Assembly (NCBI GenBank): GCA_963693365.1
Contig: CAVNZM010000006.1
Location: forward strand, 10,230,001 to 10,294,000
Reading direction: 5' to 3'
DNA: 64,000 nt
DNA from: Amoebidium appalachense
Taxonomy: Eukaryota > Ichthyosporea
Position 1 is the first letter of the stretch. Every line of letters begins with the position of its first letter. Both the position numbers and the translations under genes were made by a program. The notes beneath the pieces are model-generated. The model searched no databases and was not told the origin of the DNA. It saw only the letters and a list, made by a program, of their open reading frames with translations. This document shows positions 14,244 to 44,216 of the stretch, in pieces.

Positions 14244-15734
14244 GGGGGGGGGAGGGGGGGGAGGGAGAGGGCATGTACCAGGGCGCTCTTGCCCTCCTCG
14301 GGGTTGGGGAACTTGACGGTGGGGAAGGTCGGATCAGCCTCGACCTGCTCCTTGCAGGGCAGGAAGGGCTTGATGCCGTAGTCGGCAAAGATGCGCTCCA
14401 CAAAGGGCTTGCCCACGCCGTGCATGGCCGTGTAGACAATGGGGATGGGCCTGGACTTTGTGATATGGCCCATGCGGCTGCTCTTGAGGGTGGCCTCCAT
14501 GTATGCCTCCATGCAGTCCTCGTAGGCATTGACCACCTTCGAGTCCACAGTGTCAAGAGCGGCCCACGTGTCGAACCAGGGCTTGAGGTTGGCCTCGATG
14601 GCGGTGGCAATCATCTTGTCGTAGGGGGGGATGATCTGGGCCCCGTTGCTCCAGTACACCTTGTAGCCGTTGTCGTCCTTGGGGTTGTGGCTGGCCGTAA
14701 CCATCACACCGGCTGCCGTCTGGTAGCGGCGCACGGCAAAGGGCTGCAGGGGAAAGAAATGTTGGTGAGTGAGTGTGTACGTGTGTGGGGGGGATATATA
14801 GTGTGTGAACGTAGGTTTTGTGCTGGCTTCACACATCACAGAGTGCCCCCCCCCCCCCCCCCCCCCCCCCCCTTCTCTTCTATCATTCCAGGTTGAGAGC
14901 TGGCACGATTTTCGGTGGGTCTGGGAGGGCACTGTCGATGCTTGGGTCTGGAAAAACATGCAAGTCGATAAAGCTTGTTTGTGTGTGGCCGCACTAGCTT
15001 GCATGGGTGTATGGGGTAGCGAGGTAGGAGGAGGTATGCCAGGAAGGCCAAGTGGGGGATAAAGTGCACTAGCTTGCATGGGTGTATGGGGTAGCGAGGT
15101 AGGAGGAGGTATGTCAGGAAGGTCAAGTGGGGGATAAAGGAGGGGGTAAAAGGCGAGGGGGTTGAACCGTGGGGGGGGATACACATGTAGAGTGTGTAGC
15201 AGGGGGGGGACCGGGGAGAATGGGGGAGGGGGGAGGGAGGGAGAGGAAAGAGAGAGGTACGATTCATGCTCAGAGAAGTAGGTGTTGGTAGTGTGTATGT
15301 GTGTGTCAGGAGACATTCATTCATCTAGTGTATATAAAGAAATGAAAGGATTGGAAGTAAGTAGGAGGACTCATTACAAACAACTAATAGTTAATTGTAA
15401 TAGTTTTATGTGGAGGGGTATAGCTCAGGTGCAAGGAGAATAACACGGATAGGCGAGGGGGTCCGTGCTCCGGTTAAATGACTAATAGTTGTTTGATTTA
15501 TGTATTGTGTGTGTGTGTGTGTGGTACAAGGGAGGGACGGGGGGGGGGGGGGGGGGGGGGGGGAATAAGGGGGCGTAAAACGGGAGGGGGATGAGCCGGG
15601 GGGGAAGCGGGGGAGGGGAGAGAAACTACTCCTTCAGGGAGCAAGGAGTAGAGTGTGCAGGTAGGGGAGGACCGGAAAAGGAAGGGGGAGAGAAAGAGGA
15701 AATGGGAGACACGGCTTACTGCATGTGTCTGTCT

Positions 15735-15772
<38 letters not shown>

Positions 15773-16793
15773 AGAGGGAGAGAGGGGGGGGGGGGGGGGA
15801 GAAGGGCTAGCCACATACCACGAAGGGGGTGCAGGTCATGCGGCCGAACATGTAGACCTTAAAGCCGCGGCTCAGGAAGACTGCGGCAGACAGCTTGGCA
15901 AAGGTCTCCGAGCAGCCATACTGGTTCTTACGGTGGTCGTAGCCAAACACAACACCCATTTCCTTGGCGTTGGGAATAGCATCCTCAATGGCCTTGCACA
16001 GACCCTGTCCACATACAGCGGTAAGTGAAAAGCAAACACAATTGCACGTTCGGAAAACAGGAACAGAGTTCTAGCTTGCGCCTCCGAGCAACACTGTACC
16101 TACACTAACCCTACAAAAACCGAAGACCACAAACCCTACACCCTTCCAAAAGACACAAACACACAGCTATACCAACGAACACGCACCTGCGCACTCTGGA
16201 TGATAGTGAGGTCGTTCATACGTGCGTTGCCCGCACCCATGGCAGCGCGCAGCCCGGCCGTGCCGAACTCCATGCGCTGCAACATGACCTTGCGCAGGGT
16301 GGCCAGGTCCTTGGCTGCTACGAGGTCGAGCAGCTGCTGCCGAGTGGCCTCATTCTATGTGTTAAGATGTGTCAGTGACTTGTGTGTATTTGTTTCCGTT
16401 TTTATAAAAACGAGGCCGCGGTAGGCGTGTGTGCCGCGTGCATATGGCTGGCCTGCAGGAGAGGGGGGGGGGGGGGGGGGGAGGAGGGGAGGGATGGGGA
16501 AGGGGAGGGGGAAGAGGACGGTTGGGTGGGAGGGTCATGCAAGAGAGAAGAGGCAACGCAAGAACGCAAGCAGGTGCCAACGGTCAACAGAGGGGAAGTG
16601 CGGCAAGGGACAAGGCAGAAAGAGCTGTGGTTGTTTGCATCCGTAACCGCTGCCAACCCGGGAGCTGACAAGGCAAACAACCCTGTAACAACCGAAAAAA
16701 AACGACGTGTACCTTGTCCATGCTCATCCACTCAGCGAGAGAGGCATCGACGGCGGCGTCGCCGGTGTTGAATGATGCTGCGGCAGCCATCAT
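12101..16793 (-). CDS. PGM2: Phosphopentomutase/phosphoglucomutase 2 family enzyme
   Basis: Seven exons (minus order): 16793-16713, 16354-16187, 16004-15819, 14743-14279, 13990-13893, 13235-13058 and 12742-12101. All are GT-AG and frame-consistent, giving 605 residues, close to animal PGM2 (about 610). It is an alpha-D-phosphohexomutase: the catalytic phosphoserine loop is TASHNPK (Ser about 163), the Mg-binding loop DPDADR is at about 319-324, the sugar-binding loop GNEIG follows in exon 6, and the C-terminal phosphate-binding loop RGSGTEPK is in exon 7. The N-terminal RMEFGTAGLRAAMG and the C-terminal FLHPQ...AD are typical of PGM2 rather than PGM1. Family role: interconverts ribose-1-P/ribose-5-P and, more weakly, glucose phosphates in the cytosol, linking nucleoside breakdown to the pentose phosphate pathway. 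The exon 5 donor was chosen as GTACGT (phase 2) because it joins in frame to exon 6 as LDDGRWHVF. The start is ATG 16793, with a second Met directly after it. Confidence 0.95.
12924..12960. repeat. G-rich run in PGM2 intron 6
   Basis: A nearly pure G tract (C on the gene's strand) in the intron between the last two PGM2 exons. Confidence 0.8.
13600..13882. repeat. G runs and GT array in PGM2 intron 5
   Basis: Several G runs, including 13614-13647 and 13838-13881, with a short GT array directly 5' of the last one. On the gene's strand this puts poly-C followed by CA just after the exon 5 donor. Confidence 0.8.
14991..15140. repeat. 75-bp tandem duplication in PGM2 intron 3
   Basis: Two adjacent copies of a 75-bp segment starting GCACTAGCTTGCATGGGTGT (14991-15065 and 15066-15140) differ at only a few positions, indicating a recent duplication. 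Confidence 0.9.
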
Positions 16794-18923
16794 TTTCTCT
16801 AGAGTTACTCAGCTTTGTAATACGAGGGCAAGATACGAAGGCAAGTTGGCCTTCTGTTTCGAACTGCCAGACTAGGTGTGAGGAAAGATATATGACAAAG
16901 TAACCGGGTTCAAGGTGTTTATATACTACAGGGAAAACAATTGCAGCCAATCAAAAAATATGCTTTCTGAGCCAGTGCTTTTGGACAAATTTACATAAAA
17001 ATACTTTTTCTTTAAAAAAATACATTTTACAATTTTCCAAACAAAGAAAGGCAATTTCATATTGTATATTAATTTTTGTTATGTTTAATTCAATAACGAG
17101 TGTGCTTTACGGGCACAATACGGGTTTTTGTTTGTGTGTAGAGCAGCCGACTCTTGTTTCTTTCCCCCCCCCATCTCATCCGCCAATCAGCATAAACATT
17201 GGCACAGTAGGAAGTTTTATTGGCTGCCCGTGTCTGGTTAACTTATCATTTGATTGGCTTATGGATGACTCATGTTAGCCCGATAAGGCAAGTAAAAATA
17301 GCTAGTTAGAGTTGTTACAGTGAAACGGCGGGTAAACGGCACAGTCAGGAGGTGTCAGTTGTAGCCAGTAGTTTTAGCCTGAGTGGGCGCTTTGTGTTGG
17401 GCGCTCTGTAACAGTTTGTTACTGTGCTGTCTCAGGCTTGAGATCAGGAACACTTGTTTCGCCGAAATGTGCCCTTTTATATGTGCACCATACTGCCGCA
17501 AAGCTTCTGCTGGTCAACATATACGCAAAGGCTCTCCTTGGCGTCATTGTACAATCATATCACTCCTACTCCTTGGCGTCATTGTACAATTATATCACTC
17601 CTACAAGTAGCATGGTCACTGCCTGTTCCCTGCCACTTCGGAATCTTAACGGCATGATACATTTGAAAAATATGACCATGGCAGAAACAAACCCCGTAGG
17701 CACGAACAGGAATAAAGTTCACACAAATTCTTGACCCACATACCCACACATGATCAGGGGGGCGGAGACACGTGCAGTGACACACTCACAAGCACACCCA
17801 GGCAGTAAGCGCTAGGTTACTTGCACAAGAGCACACACGTGCGCACTGCACACTAAACAAACACACCAGCTTTTACACACAGCACGCACATGCAAACAAC
17901 ACACGCACAGGTATACAGTACACAAGCACAAAAGTGCGCACAGAGAAACAACTTAACACACGCGCAAGCACACCGAAATGGACACGTACAAGTAACGCCA
18001 CAAACACATACACGGCCTTGTATCTCCCCTCTCTTCTCCCCCCCCCCCCCCCCCCCCTCCCCCACCCCCCCTCTCCCCACAGATGCATCGCCTAACACCA
18101 CCAAAAGCGACACCAAATGGGGCACACACGTGATACGCGTACCGCTGCACACGTGTTTACACACCAGGAAGCGCTAACAAGATTAAAGCAACAAAATATG
18201 GGTTCAGGTCGTCGGCAGGGTTTGTTCAAACGGATTATGTGAGCAGGTTGGTTGTGTAAGCAGGTGCATACATGGCTCACTTATCTTTTACCCTTCGTGT
18301 AACAGCCTGTTCCGGGCCTGCCCCTCGGGCTGTCCTTGCCTGGTTCCCGGGCTCTCCCCGTGTTACGTTACAACCTTTGTGTGCGTGCACTTAGACTTTA
18401 CTTTCCGTTCTTAATCTTAAGTGAGATATGTTTGCCGTCTATGTTTATACTTGGAGGAGAGGGGAACACTGTCGTCTTTAGGGCATTCCTCGTAAAAACC
18501 ACATTTGTGGTGAGCAGGACAAGTGAACGGTGCTCAGACAGTCAGAGGCCTACATAGCTAACCGTGAGTCAACCGCCGACGCCCAAGCTGGCAAAAGCTT
18601 TGCTGGCGGAAGAGGTCATTCGAGTGATTACGAAGTTTGAATCGACCGATGGCTTTTACGCAAACAGGACTTTGGCGCCTACGAGCCGTATCAGTATAAT
18701 GATCAGCCCGCAAACTCAGTCAGTATGTAGTACAGTAGTAGTAGTAGTATGTTACTTACGGTATTTCCAGAACTGAGAAGGTGGGCGGCTAGAGAAACCT
18801 GGGGCCTGCAGCGAACACAGTACGCATACACAGTGTGAACCTCCTTGCTGCCTGCGCTGTTTGATAATGCCAAGGAGATAATAGCTGTAGGGAACTGGGT
18901 AGTCACCCACAGAATAGCCGATC
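16794..18923. promoter_or_regulatory. Divergent promoter region between PGM2 and ISWI
   Basis: The two start codons face away from each other across 2.13 kb. On the PGM2 side there are five CCAAT motifs in both orientations (16947-16951, 17183-17187, 17198-17202, 17219-17223, 17253-17257). A 35-bp tandem duplication starting CTCCTTGGCGTCATTG lies at 17534-17603. Near the ISWI start, CCCACAG at 18906-18912 could end a 5'UTR intron whose donor might be CC|GTGAGT near 18563; this is a guess. No coding exon seen. Confidence 0.5.
17534..17603. repeat. 35-bp tandem duplication
   Basis: Two adjacent copies of a 35-bp unit beginning CTCCTTGGCGTCATTGTAC, with one substitution between them (CAATCAT versus CAATTAT). 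Confidence 0.85.
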
Positions 18924-36125
<17,202 letters not shown>

Positions 36126-37342
36126 TGGTTGCTAGCCCTAGTAGTGGTAGGGGGTAGTCGTAGGTACATATATGATGGTGGTGTGGTATGTGTTGGCTGA
36201 ATACTTGATATGTGGTGGGATCGTCTGACAGGGCTAGGTGGTGGCCTGGAAGCGGAAACCCATGCTCCGACATTTCGAACTTTTTTATTTCACCCATGGA
36301 GGAATGGGAGGGGGGGGGGGCGGTACTGTAGCCACAAAAGCATGTTTTGGAGATGAGGCATGATCATTGGACCCCACACTCCTGCTCTTGAAGTGTCGAT
36401 AACATAAATATTTTTTCTTAATCCTTTGAATTATGATGGTGGCAGTATGTAGCAACCACAAGACTTGGTTTCCCAATCACCGCTAGAAATATTAGCAGTA
36501 TGTAAGTTACGTGCCTATATATGGCAAGCAAAGATGTATGTGGTATGCTGTGCGCCAAAAACAATGGGGTGTAATGGGTTTCGGCCAGTATATGTATGTG
36601 CATGCAGCTTGTCTGTTCTCTCTTGCCGGTGCATGATCATGAAGTTAAAATTAAAATAAGTGCCTCACAGAAAAAGCTGGCTGAGTTATCACTACGTCTG
36701 ACCCTAATTCAACCTGGACATATAAAATTGTACCACACTACACATTAGCTGCATGAGTAAGACTACGAGGTTGCAACCTGGAGTCGCACACACAGGTACG
36801 TACGTGACAAGTGGATTCAATCGTTTCCCAAACTGCCAACATCGCTATGCCAATCAAACAATTTGGTCTCGGGCCCCACTAGCGCAAGAAAGGAATTACA
36901 CTGTTCGAATTATACGGAAAATCCCCTTACGTAAGGACACCTTTCGTGTAAATAGGTAAACACCCACACTCCATTATGTATCAAATTCATATTGTGGTCC
37001 ACATGGTGTAGCCTTGTCAGCTGGGTGGCCATCATATGCATGGCACAGTGACTCATGATGCATTTTCAAATGGTTGCATTTATTCTTTGATGTCAGGTCC
37101 CGCCATGTCTAATATTAGGTGGTGCTACGTGTACTGTGCCAGCCACGGTCGACGAAAAGCAGTCACCAGCATGGTGCTCTGTGCTTGGGCAGACACTGCA
37201 CCAGGGGGGGGGGGGGGGACCTCGAGGGCAGCGCACAATGATGCCACGGAGCAGGAAAAGGTATATAGCACATGCAATATCAAGTTACACAAACATAATG
37301 CAGAGAAAGCACAGTATGGAGGCCAGGTATATCTGTTTGTGG

Positions 37343-37396
<54 letters not shown>

Positions 37397-38208
37397 AAAT
37401 GAGTGCGGTACAGAGTGTGACGTACACTGTCTCCTAGGATATCCCATCCAGAATTTGCTTGAGAGAGCACAGACACAGAGTACGCATGCATCAGAAGTAG
37501 AGCCTGTCCTCGAAGGAAACCACCAGACGGAGTGAACGGGGGGGGGGGGGGGGGGGGGGACAATCATCCACAATATGAATATCCTAGTCTAGCACGAAAT
37601 GAAACGTTAGTACTATTATTGTGAATACGGTTCTCTGAAAAAGGTGGTTAGGCCAGGGGAGGGGGGAGGGGAAGGTTGGGAAAGAAAGAAAGCAAACGAT
37701 TAAAGCGAATTCGAATAGCAAAAGTTGATGTTAAGGGAAGAAAAAGGACTAACGGTGACGGAGACTAGTCATTCAGTGTGGGGTTACCATGATATGGGTA
37801 AGTTGGGAGGTTTTTTAGGAGAAGAAAAGGCGGGAAGAAAGGTAATTCAAAAGCTTCAAGTAAACCAAACCGGAAGTAACAAGGGGGGAGGGGGGAGGGG
37901 GGGGGGGGGGGGTGGGAAGAGTAGACAGGGGAGCAGTGGACAATGAAGGGGGCACAAGAATGGGTTGAATAAAACGGGAACCATTTTGCAAGAGATAAAA
38001 GGACCAGTGAGTGCATCCAACAGGGAGAGAGGGGGAAGGGGCGGGGGAGGGGGGCGGGGTTTGGTCAGAATGGTTCCACAGAAAAGGCTGCAAAATTCAA
38101 AACTATCTGTTTAGCTATGCAAAAAGTAGAGGTGCAAGAAACCAATGAAGGTCGATGCGACAAATAAAGTGTATGGAAGAGCCTCACGTGGCAAGGAAAG
38201 GCAGGTGG

Positions 38209-38271
<63 letters not shown>
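38209..38271. repeat. (GT)n microsatellite
   Basis: About 30 GT units in the intergenic region upstream of RPL27A. Confidence 0.93.
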
Positions 38272-39290
38272 GGAGACAGGGGGTGGGGAGGGGAGGGGAG
38301 GGGAGGAGAGCAGTTCAAAAAAGCAGCATGTTACACTCGTGCCCAGGTGTGCCCAAAAAGACAAAGAGCCCTTATATAAGCAGGCAAAACTGGACAAAAG
38401 ATAAGAGGTTTGAGCACAAGCACGTGGTGCCTGGAGAACTAGTTCTTATCGAGGTGTGAAGGTGGGGAAGAGTAACCCAGGAAAAGGTAGACAGATTTCT
38501 CGCAAGCGGGGCGTCTGGATGTGACACACTGCATAGGAAGGGTGTCTGCAGCCTAACGCCAAAATGTCACCAGAGAATGCCAAGCGAGTGTCAGAGATCA
38601 GATGTGTAAGCAAACGACGGAAGGGGCTTTGCCACTGTTATGTTCAAGAAATGTAAGTTGCTGGCAAAGGGTGGCACATGCAACCAAAGAGACCCACATC
38701 TTGTCAGCTTGTTTGCAGTACACTACATACCTTATTCATTCAGCGAAACAGCAGCCCACTTATTCGTCAGACGAAACAGCAGCCCACGAACGTTTTCCTC
38801 TTTCGCAAGGGACACACAGAGGGAGGCAATCAGAAAGCAAGCTTCATCGCATGCAGAGCACAGCCGAGCCCAGTGGCCGCACCTGTTCAGGCGCAGCCCA
38901 GGCAAGCGCGCCCCACAATCAGCAGTATCCGCTGTGTTTCATCACGTGCCAATATGTTCGGTGCATCATAGACGTGCAAAAACGCCTACGCATTTGAGTC
39001 ACGTCATCCCGCAAAGCGGTCAGATAAGAACAAGTGTTTCTGTGTATCGAAAGCGCAAAAAAAAAAAAAAAAAAAAAAAAACAAGGGAGAAAGGAAGGAG
39101 GGAAGAGGGGGAGGGGGGAGTGGGGGGGGGGGGGGGGGGGGGGGGGGGGGTAAAGGGGTCGGGGAGGGAGGGAAGGGAGGGAGGGAGGGAGGTGAGACGA
39201 GAAGGGGAACGAAGTGTGGACTGAAAGGCTGAGAATGAGGTCCACCTGTCTAACCACCAAAGCCCGCGCGAATTTATTTCTTGTGATTTC

Positions 39291-39325
39291 ATTGGATGTT
39301 GTTAGTGACATCCAATCAACATTGG
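39291..39325. promoter_or_regulatory. CCAAT-box cluster upstream of RPL27A
   Basis: Three CCAAT/ATTGG motifs (39291-39295, 39312-39316, 39321-39325) lie 105-140 bp upstream of the ATG at 39432. A pyrimidine-rich stretch TTCATTTCTCTCTCCGC just before the start codon could serve as a TOP-like leader. Both are inferred from sequence only. Confidence 0.45.
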
Positions 39326-39431
39326 TCCATAAAATTCGAATTCCCGGCAGCATCGTTCTGATGTGCACACAGGAGGCTAAAACTGAGCCGCGAGCGTATC
39401 TTCATTTCTCTCTCCGCAGACCGCCGTGAAG

Positions 39432-41543
39432 ATGGTAAGGGAACGCCTTCTGTTGTGAAGGTTCCCTGCTGTTTGGGTGGTCTGGCGGGGAGAAGGGTGA
39501 TACAGGGCTTACAGGTCGGCGGATTCGAGCGTACAGTGTTGTCGGCGTTGCGGATGCAGGCTGGATGGACGGCGATATGCATTGGAACTAGGAGAACCGA
39601 ATAGCTCTACCTTCATAGACCATCTACTGAATATCTAGTGCAATCAACGCTTGTATTGTAGAATCCAGCTTCATCCATGGACCTCGAACGGCATCGAATG
39701 TAACTTGGGGATTTTTTACGGACTCGTGATACACAGGGTCGGAACAAAGGCATCAGATTAGGACTTTGATCATTCATGAGCACAAAGATGATCACTCACA
39801 CCATCACACATTAAGGAGCCGTCGCTGTTGTACGCTTTGCAAAACCCGAGTTTTTTTTCATACTGCAGCAATTTCCAACGAATACCTCGAATATGAGACA
39901 GTGCAGCATAGCTTTACGAATTATTTGCGGGGTTGACCGACACAATTCTACAGCTGGAGGGTGAGCGGCTGGAGATATGGACTTGTTACGGACGGTCACC
40001 GTCGAATTTATTGCAACCTGGAACGCATGGCGGTCCCGTGAAGCTTGATGATGGCCAGCATGAAACGTGGTCATACAAGCTTTGGTATGCGAGACAAGAG
40101 GGCCTGGCATTTAATGCCCGTTGTGGCACGATCAGATCCATCAGTACAGCACCGTAGTGTTTTGGCTGCAGACGCCCAGAATCATCGTTACGGACCAGTT
40201 GTGGGGATAATTATGAAACAGATTGCAGTTAGTTTGACCATCAGTCGTCCTTTGCCGTGGGAAGGGGATACCAGGCAGGGGGGACTGCCTCGGCTACCCA
40301 TTCCACTTCAGGTTGCATAGTTCATAGTATTTCACGTGGAAGCACTTACGGTCGCAGGTATGCTGGACACTAATTGCCTCCCTTCACACAGACCACGCAT
40401 CTGAAGAAGAACCGGAAGAAGCGCGGCCACGTGTCCGCCGGCCACGGCCGTGTGGGCAAGCACCGCAAGCATCCCGGAGGTCGCGGTAATGCCGGTGGTC
40501 AGCACCACCACCGCATTATGATGGACAAGTACCACCCCGGTTACTTCGGTAAGGTCGGTATGCGCCACTTCCACAAGACCCAGCAGAAGTACTTCTGCCC
40601 CACCGTCAACCTGGACAAGCTGTGGGCGCTGGTCAGCGAGCAGACCCGCACCAACTATGCGGGCAAGACCGACAAGGTGCCCGTCATTGACTGCGTCCGC
40701 GCCGGCTACTACAAGGTGCGTGTGCAGGGGCAGCTGGGTGTGCCCAGGGGTGGAGGAGATCCGTCGTGTCGGTGCCATCAGTATTTCGATAGAGGAAGCT
40801 ATAGACAGTAGTGTGAACTGGAATGATGGATAGTTGGGCATGCTATGCTTGCTTACAACGTATCGGCACTCGGTTTTCATATCCTCTTAGTTCATCGCCC
40901 CTACGACAGTAAATGGCTTTGAGGTTTGCAGGTATCGAGAGCGGACACGGTTTGGGCAGGGCGGCTGTTTTTGCCTATTTTGACACATGAACTTGCACGG
41001 TTGGGGGGTGCTTGCTGTGTGTCAGCGTTTTTCTGAGGCAAATGTGCTTGTGTGCCATTGCACCAATATGGCACAATCACCGTTCTAGACCAACATGCAT
41101 ACACACGGCTCCGATATATGCATGCTCGTCGTTCTTGTTGGATATTACGAAGTCGATTAGGAAATACAGATAGCCAGCTACACATTTACGGTGACGGCAC
41201 ATAGGGGCAACTTGCTTGTGTGCACAGCAATCACCCTTTTTGCTGTTGGCTGCGCTCTTTGCATCCAGTGCCGTGTTTTCTTGGCCTTGCATTGGTTTTC
41301 TGGCCGGCACATACCCTGCAATGCAACTGTTTCTGTTCTTTTTTCAGAAGTGGAAGTTTTGCTTGATGGAGGGCAGGGGGGGACTGCATGTGCAGGTGCT
41401 CTGGGGGCTGACGTGTGTGTGTACAGGTGCTGGGCAAGGGCCGCCTGCCGGACCAGCCGGTGATTGTCAAGGCCAAGTTCTTCAGCCGTGAGGCCGAGGA
41501 GAAGATTAAGGCTGTCGGGGGCGCATGCGTCCTGACCGCATAA
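39432..41543 (+). CDS. RPL27A: 60S ribosomal protein L27a (uL15)
   Basis: Three exons: the ATG alone at 39432-39434, then 40392-40715 and 41427-41543 (stop TAA). GT-AG junctions are in phase 0, giving 147 residues; the human protein has 148. The product begins [16 protein letters not shown] and contains [43 protein letters not shown] and, near the end, [20 protein letters not shown], all typical of eukaryotic uL15. It is a structural protein of the large ribosomal subunit. Splitting the start codon into its own exon is common in ribosomal protein genes. Codons are strongly C/G-ending, unlike the surrounding DNA, in keeping with high expression. Intron 1 (957 bp) and intron 2 (711 bp) lack the long microsatellites found in the other genes here. 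Confidence 0.97.
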
Positions 41544-42820
41544 TCGTATTAAAGCGCCTATGAATGAACTCTCGAGCCCCTGTGCAGGTGCCTGTTTTCC
41601 TCTTGTGGCTGGAAATATAACCTGCAATGTACTGTTCGGCTGTGCACAATTACGGGTTGTCTCTTTTTGTTTTGGGGGGCAGGAACTGCGCATGTGCGTG
41701 CGGGTGGACACAAATGTGTCTTGTGGTTATTCGTACATGCATGCTCTTTGGGATTGAAATGGAGCATGTATCATGATTTATCTTTCCCAATTACGTGTTC
41801 TTTTTATCAGCTCGTCTGTGTGGTGGTGGTGTTGAGCGGTTCTGTACGTTTGTGTGATGCAATGCATGAAGCAGGAAGATGGTATGCGTGCATTATTTCT
41901 ATGTGGAGGCTGACTTTTCGAATGCACAGGTTGTTTCTCTATGGAAGCCCGAGTTCGTGTGTGTGTGTGCTCTCTGAATAGATGAAACGATGCAGGGAAC
42001 AGCTTTGGAATGCATGCATAGCTCTCCCCTTGTTTTTTGGTCGTTGTCCCTAATCTCTCCCTTTTTGTGTGTGTGCACCCCGGGAGGGGTGGGGGAGGGG
42101 GGGTTGGATACACCGGCCTGGTGCACCATCATGGCCGATGCGTTCATTTTTTTGTGTGTGATTGTGGTGGGGTGGGAGGGTTGGAAGTACCACTCCACAC
42201 ATGTGACGTCATCGTGTGCAAGTGCCCAGGGACTTTGTCGCACTGTACAGGTCACACGGGGTGCGGATCGGGCCCAGTGCATACACACTGCACTGCTGCA
42301 TGTTTGCATCACTCCATGCATGCACACACAGTGCACATTTACTTCATGAATATACCAGAACATCCGGGCACAGTGAGAAGTACTATTATATATGCAAGGC
42401 TGCCTAATCCGGATACCTCCCGAATGGCACAGTAGGTGTGTCATATCGGGTAGCTATTATTTATACAGCTGCGGTAGGTCCCAATGCTGCAAAGGCAACA
42501 CCCCCAGGAGCTCCCACCGCTGCCCACCCGAAGGCTATTTTTACAACACTATGGTTCTATTTTCACATGTACACTAAAAAAAATCTCAGCTGCAATTTTT
42601 ACTTCTTTTTTTTTTTCTCGTACGCACATGCATCTATGCACTATATCAAGGTATCCAGTTCAACAGCTCAAATCTGTCAAAAACCAGCATGCTGGCACGG
42701 CTTGCAGCAAGTTACTATGTTCCACCGAGCATACCAACTTGCCCTGCAAAAATCAGCAGTGCGCCGATAGTAGGTCCTGTGCATGCATGCATGTTGTATG
42801 AGACGCCTCCCCGACTGCTT
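41544..42820. other. Convergent intergenic region, no gene recognised
   Basis: Lies between the RPL27A stop and the stop of the minus-strand C1-SH2 gene. Unique sequence with modest GT content; no long repeat, and no exon I can support. Confidence 0.6.
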
Positions 42821-43590
42821 CTACGGAGTGTAGGGCACGGGGTAGAGCAGGGGCACGGGCACGTCCTTGGCCAGATACTCCGTCGTGTAGTGTGCGAGCA
42901 ATTCAATCACACTGTGTGTGTTTGGAGGGGGAGAGGGACGGTTACCAAGGTTTTCTCCAAGGATGGATATCCTCCGGCCCCCAAGGAATGCAAACAGTGT
43001 CACTTGTGCTATATCCAAACAAAATTTCCTGGCCTCCTGCTCATTAACCCGCGCCTCCCTCCCCCCTCTCCCCACCACCACCACCAACAACAGCAACAAA
43101 AAAAATGTCAGTTTGGCATGCCGTTTGGTCTGAACGTGCCGTGCGCACGCAATAATCCCAAGACTTCTACCAGGCACACAACCACCAGCCCACGTAACAC
43201 AAGCCACGCACCTATCGAACTCCTCTGCCTCGACAATCCAGTACTTCTGTGCCGGCGTTTTGAGGATGCGCACATTCTTGACCAGAGTCCCGTACCTGCC
43301 CACCCAGTCAGCTCGATGTCTATCCCTATCCCACTGACCCACATCACATACATCCTCAAAAGAAAAGAAAAAAAAAGGAAAAAAGGAAAAAGAACTGACA
43401 TTAGAAAAATGAAGCCCCCCCCCCAAACACACGCACACGATCTCACACTATATCTCTCTCAATTTCTCCCTCTCAAGCTCTCTCTCTCTGTGTGTGTCAG
43501 TGCATCGTCGTGTGCGTGCGTGCGTGTAAGTTTTCTTCTGTCGCTCAGCAGCTACATTATGCATTTGTGTGCGCGTGAATGAGAGAGCGA

Positions 43591-43621
<31 letters not shown>

Positions 43622-43637
43622 AGAAAGACTCTTGGAG

Positions 43638-43718
<81 letters not shown>

Positions 43719-43779
43719 ATAAAGGGAACCGGGTAAGGTTCCTTTTTTTTTTTTTTTTTTTTTTGTTGTGTGTGTGTGT

Positions 43780-43823
<44 letters not shown>

Positions 43824-44055
43824 AATTCGGCACATACAACCGGCGAACAAACACCAAACATAATGTAGTGCAAATAAACCATCGCATGCGAGAAGGAAAC
43901 AAAAGAGAAAAAAAACACGCGCTCTGTAGAGCTCTGTATACAGAAGGGTGGTGTGTAGTGTTTTTTTTTTGTTTTTTTGTTTTTTTTGGTGGTGGTGGGG
44001 GGGGGGGGGGGGGGGGGGGGGGGGGAGGGGGGGTTGTGTGCGAGTGTGTGTGCAC

Positions 44056-44133
<78 letters not shown>

Positions 44134-44169
44134 AAGAGCACGCATGCGTGTTGTGCTTTTTTTTTTGGT

Positions 44170-44216
<47 letters not shown>

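Larger units (their letters stand above)
36126..39431. other. Intergenic region between ISWI and RPL27A, no gene recognised
   Basis: Mostly unique sequence with an AT-richer left part (36150-37100), G runs at about 37204-37217, 37357-37396, 37540-37559 and 37900-37912, a GT array at 38209-38271, and an A run followed by a G-rich block at 39057-39190. A short repeat of CGAAACAGCAGCCCAC occurs at about 38745-38790. Open frames at 38600-39060 are short and show no family features. Confidence 0.6.

Noticed and set aside
15416-15476. tRNA gene
   Set aside because: An A-box-like TAGCTCAGGTG is present but no GGTTCGANNCC B box or cloverleaf pairing follows.
38600-39060. Overlapping plus-strand frames upstream of RPL27A
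   Set aside because: Two frames open at once, composition not protein-like, and a short internal repeat accounts for part of it.
39435-41426. Intron-hosted snoRNA in RPL27A
   Set aside because: Scattered TGATGA-like and CTGA-like strings exist, but I could not pair a C box, D box and terminal stem; ribosomal protein introns often host snoRNAs, so a covariance search would be needed.
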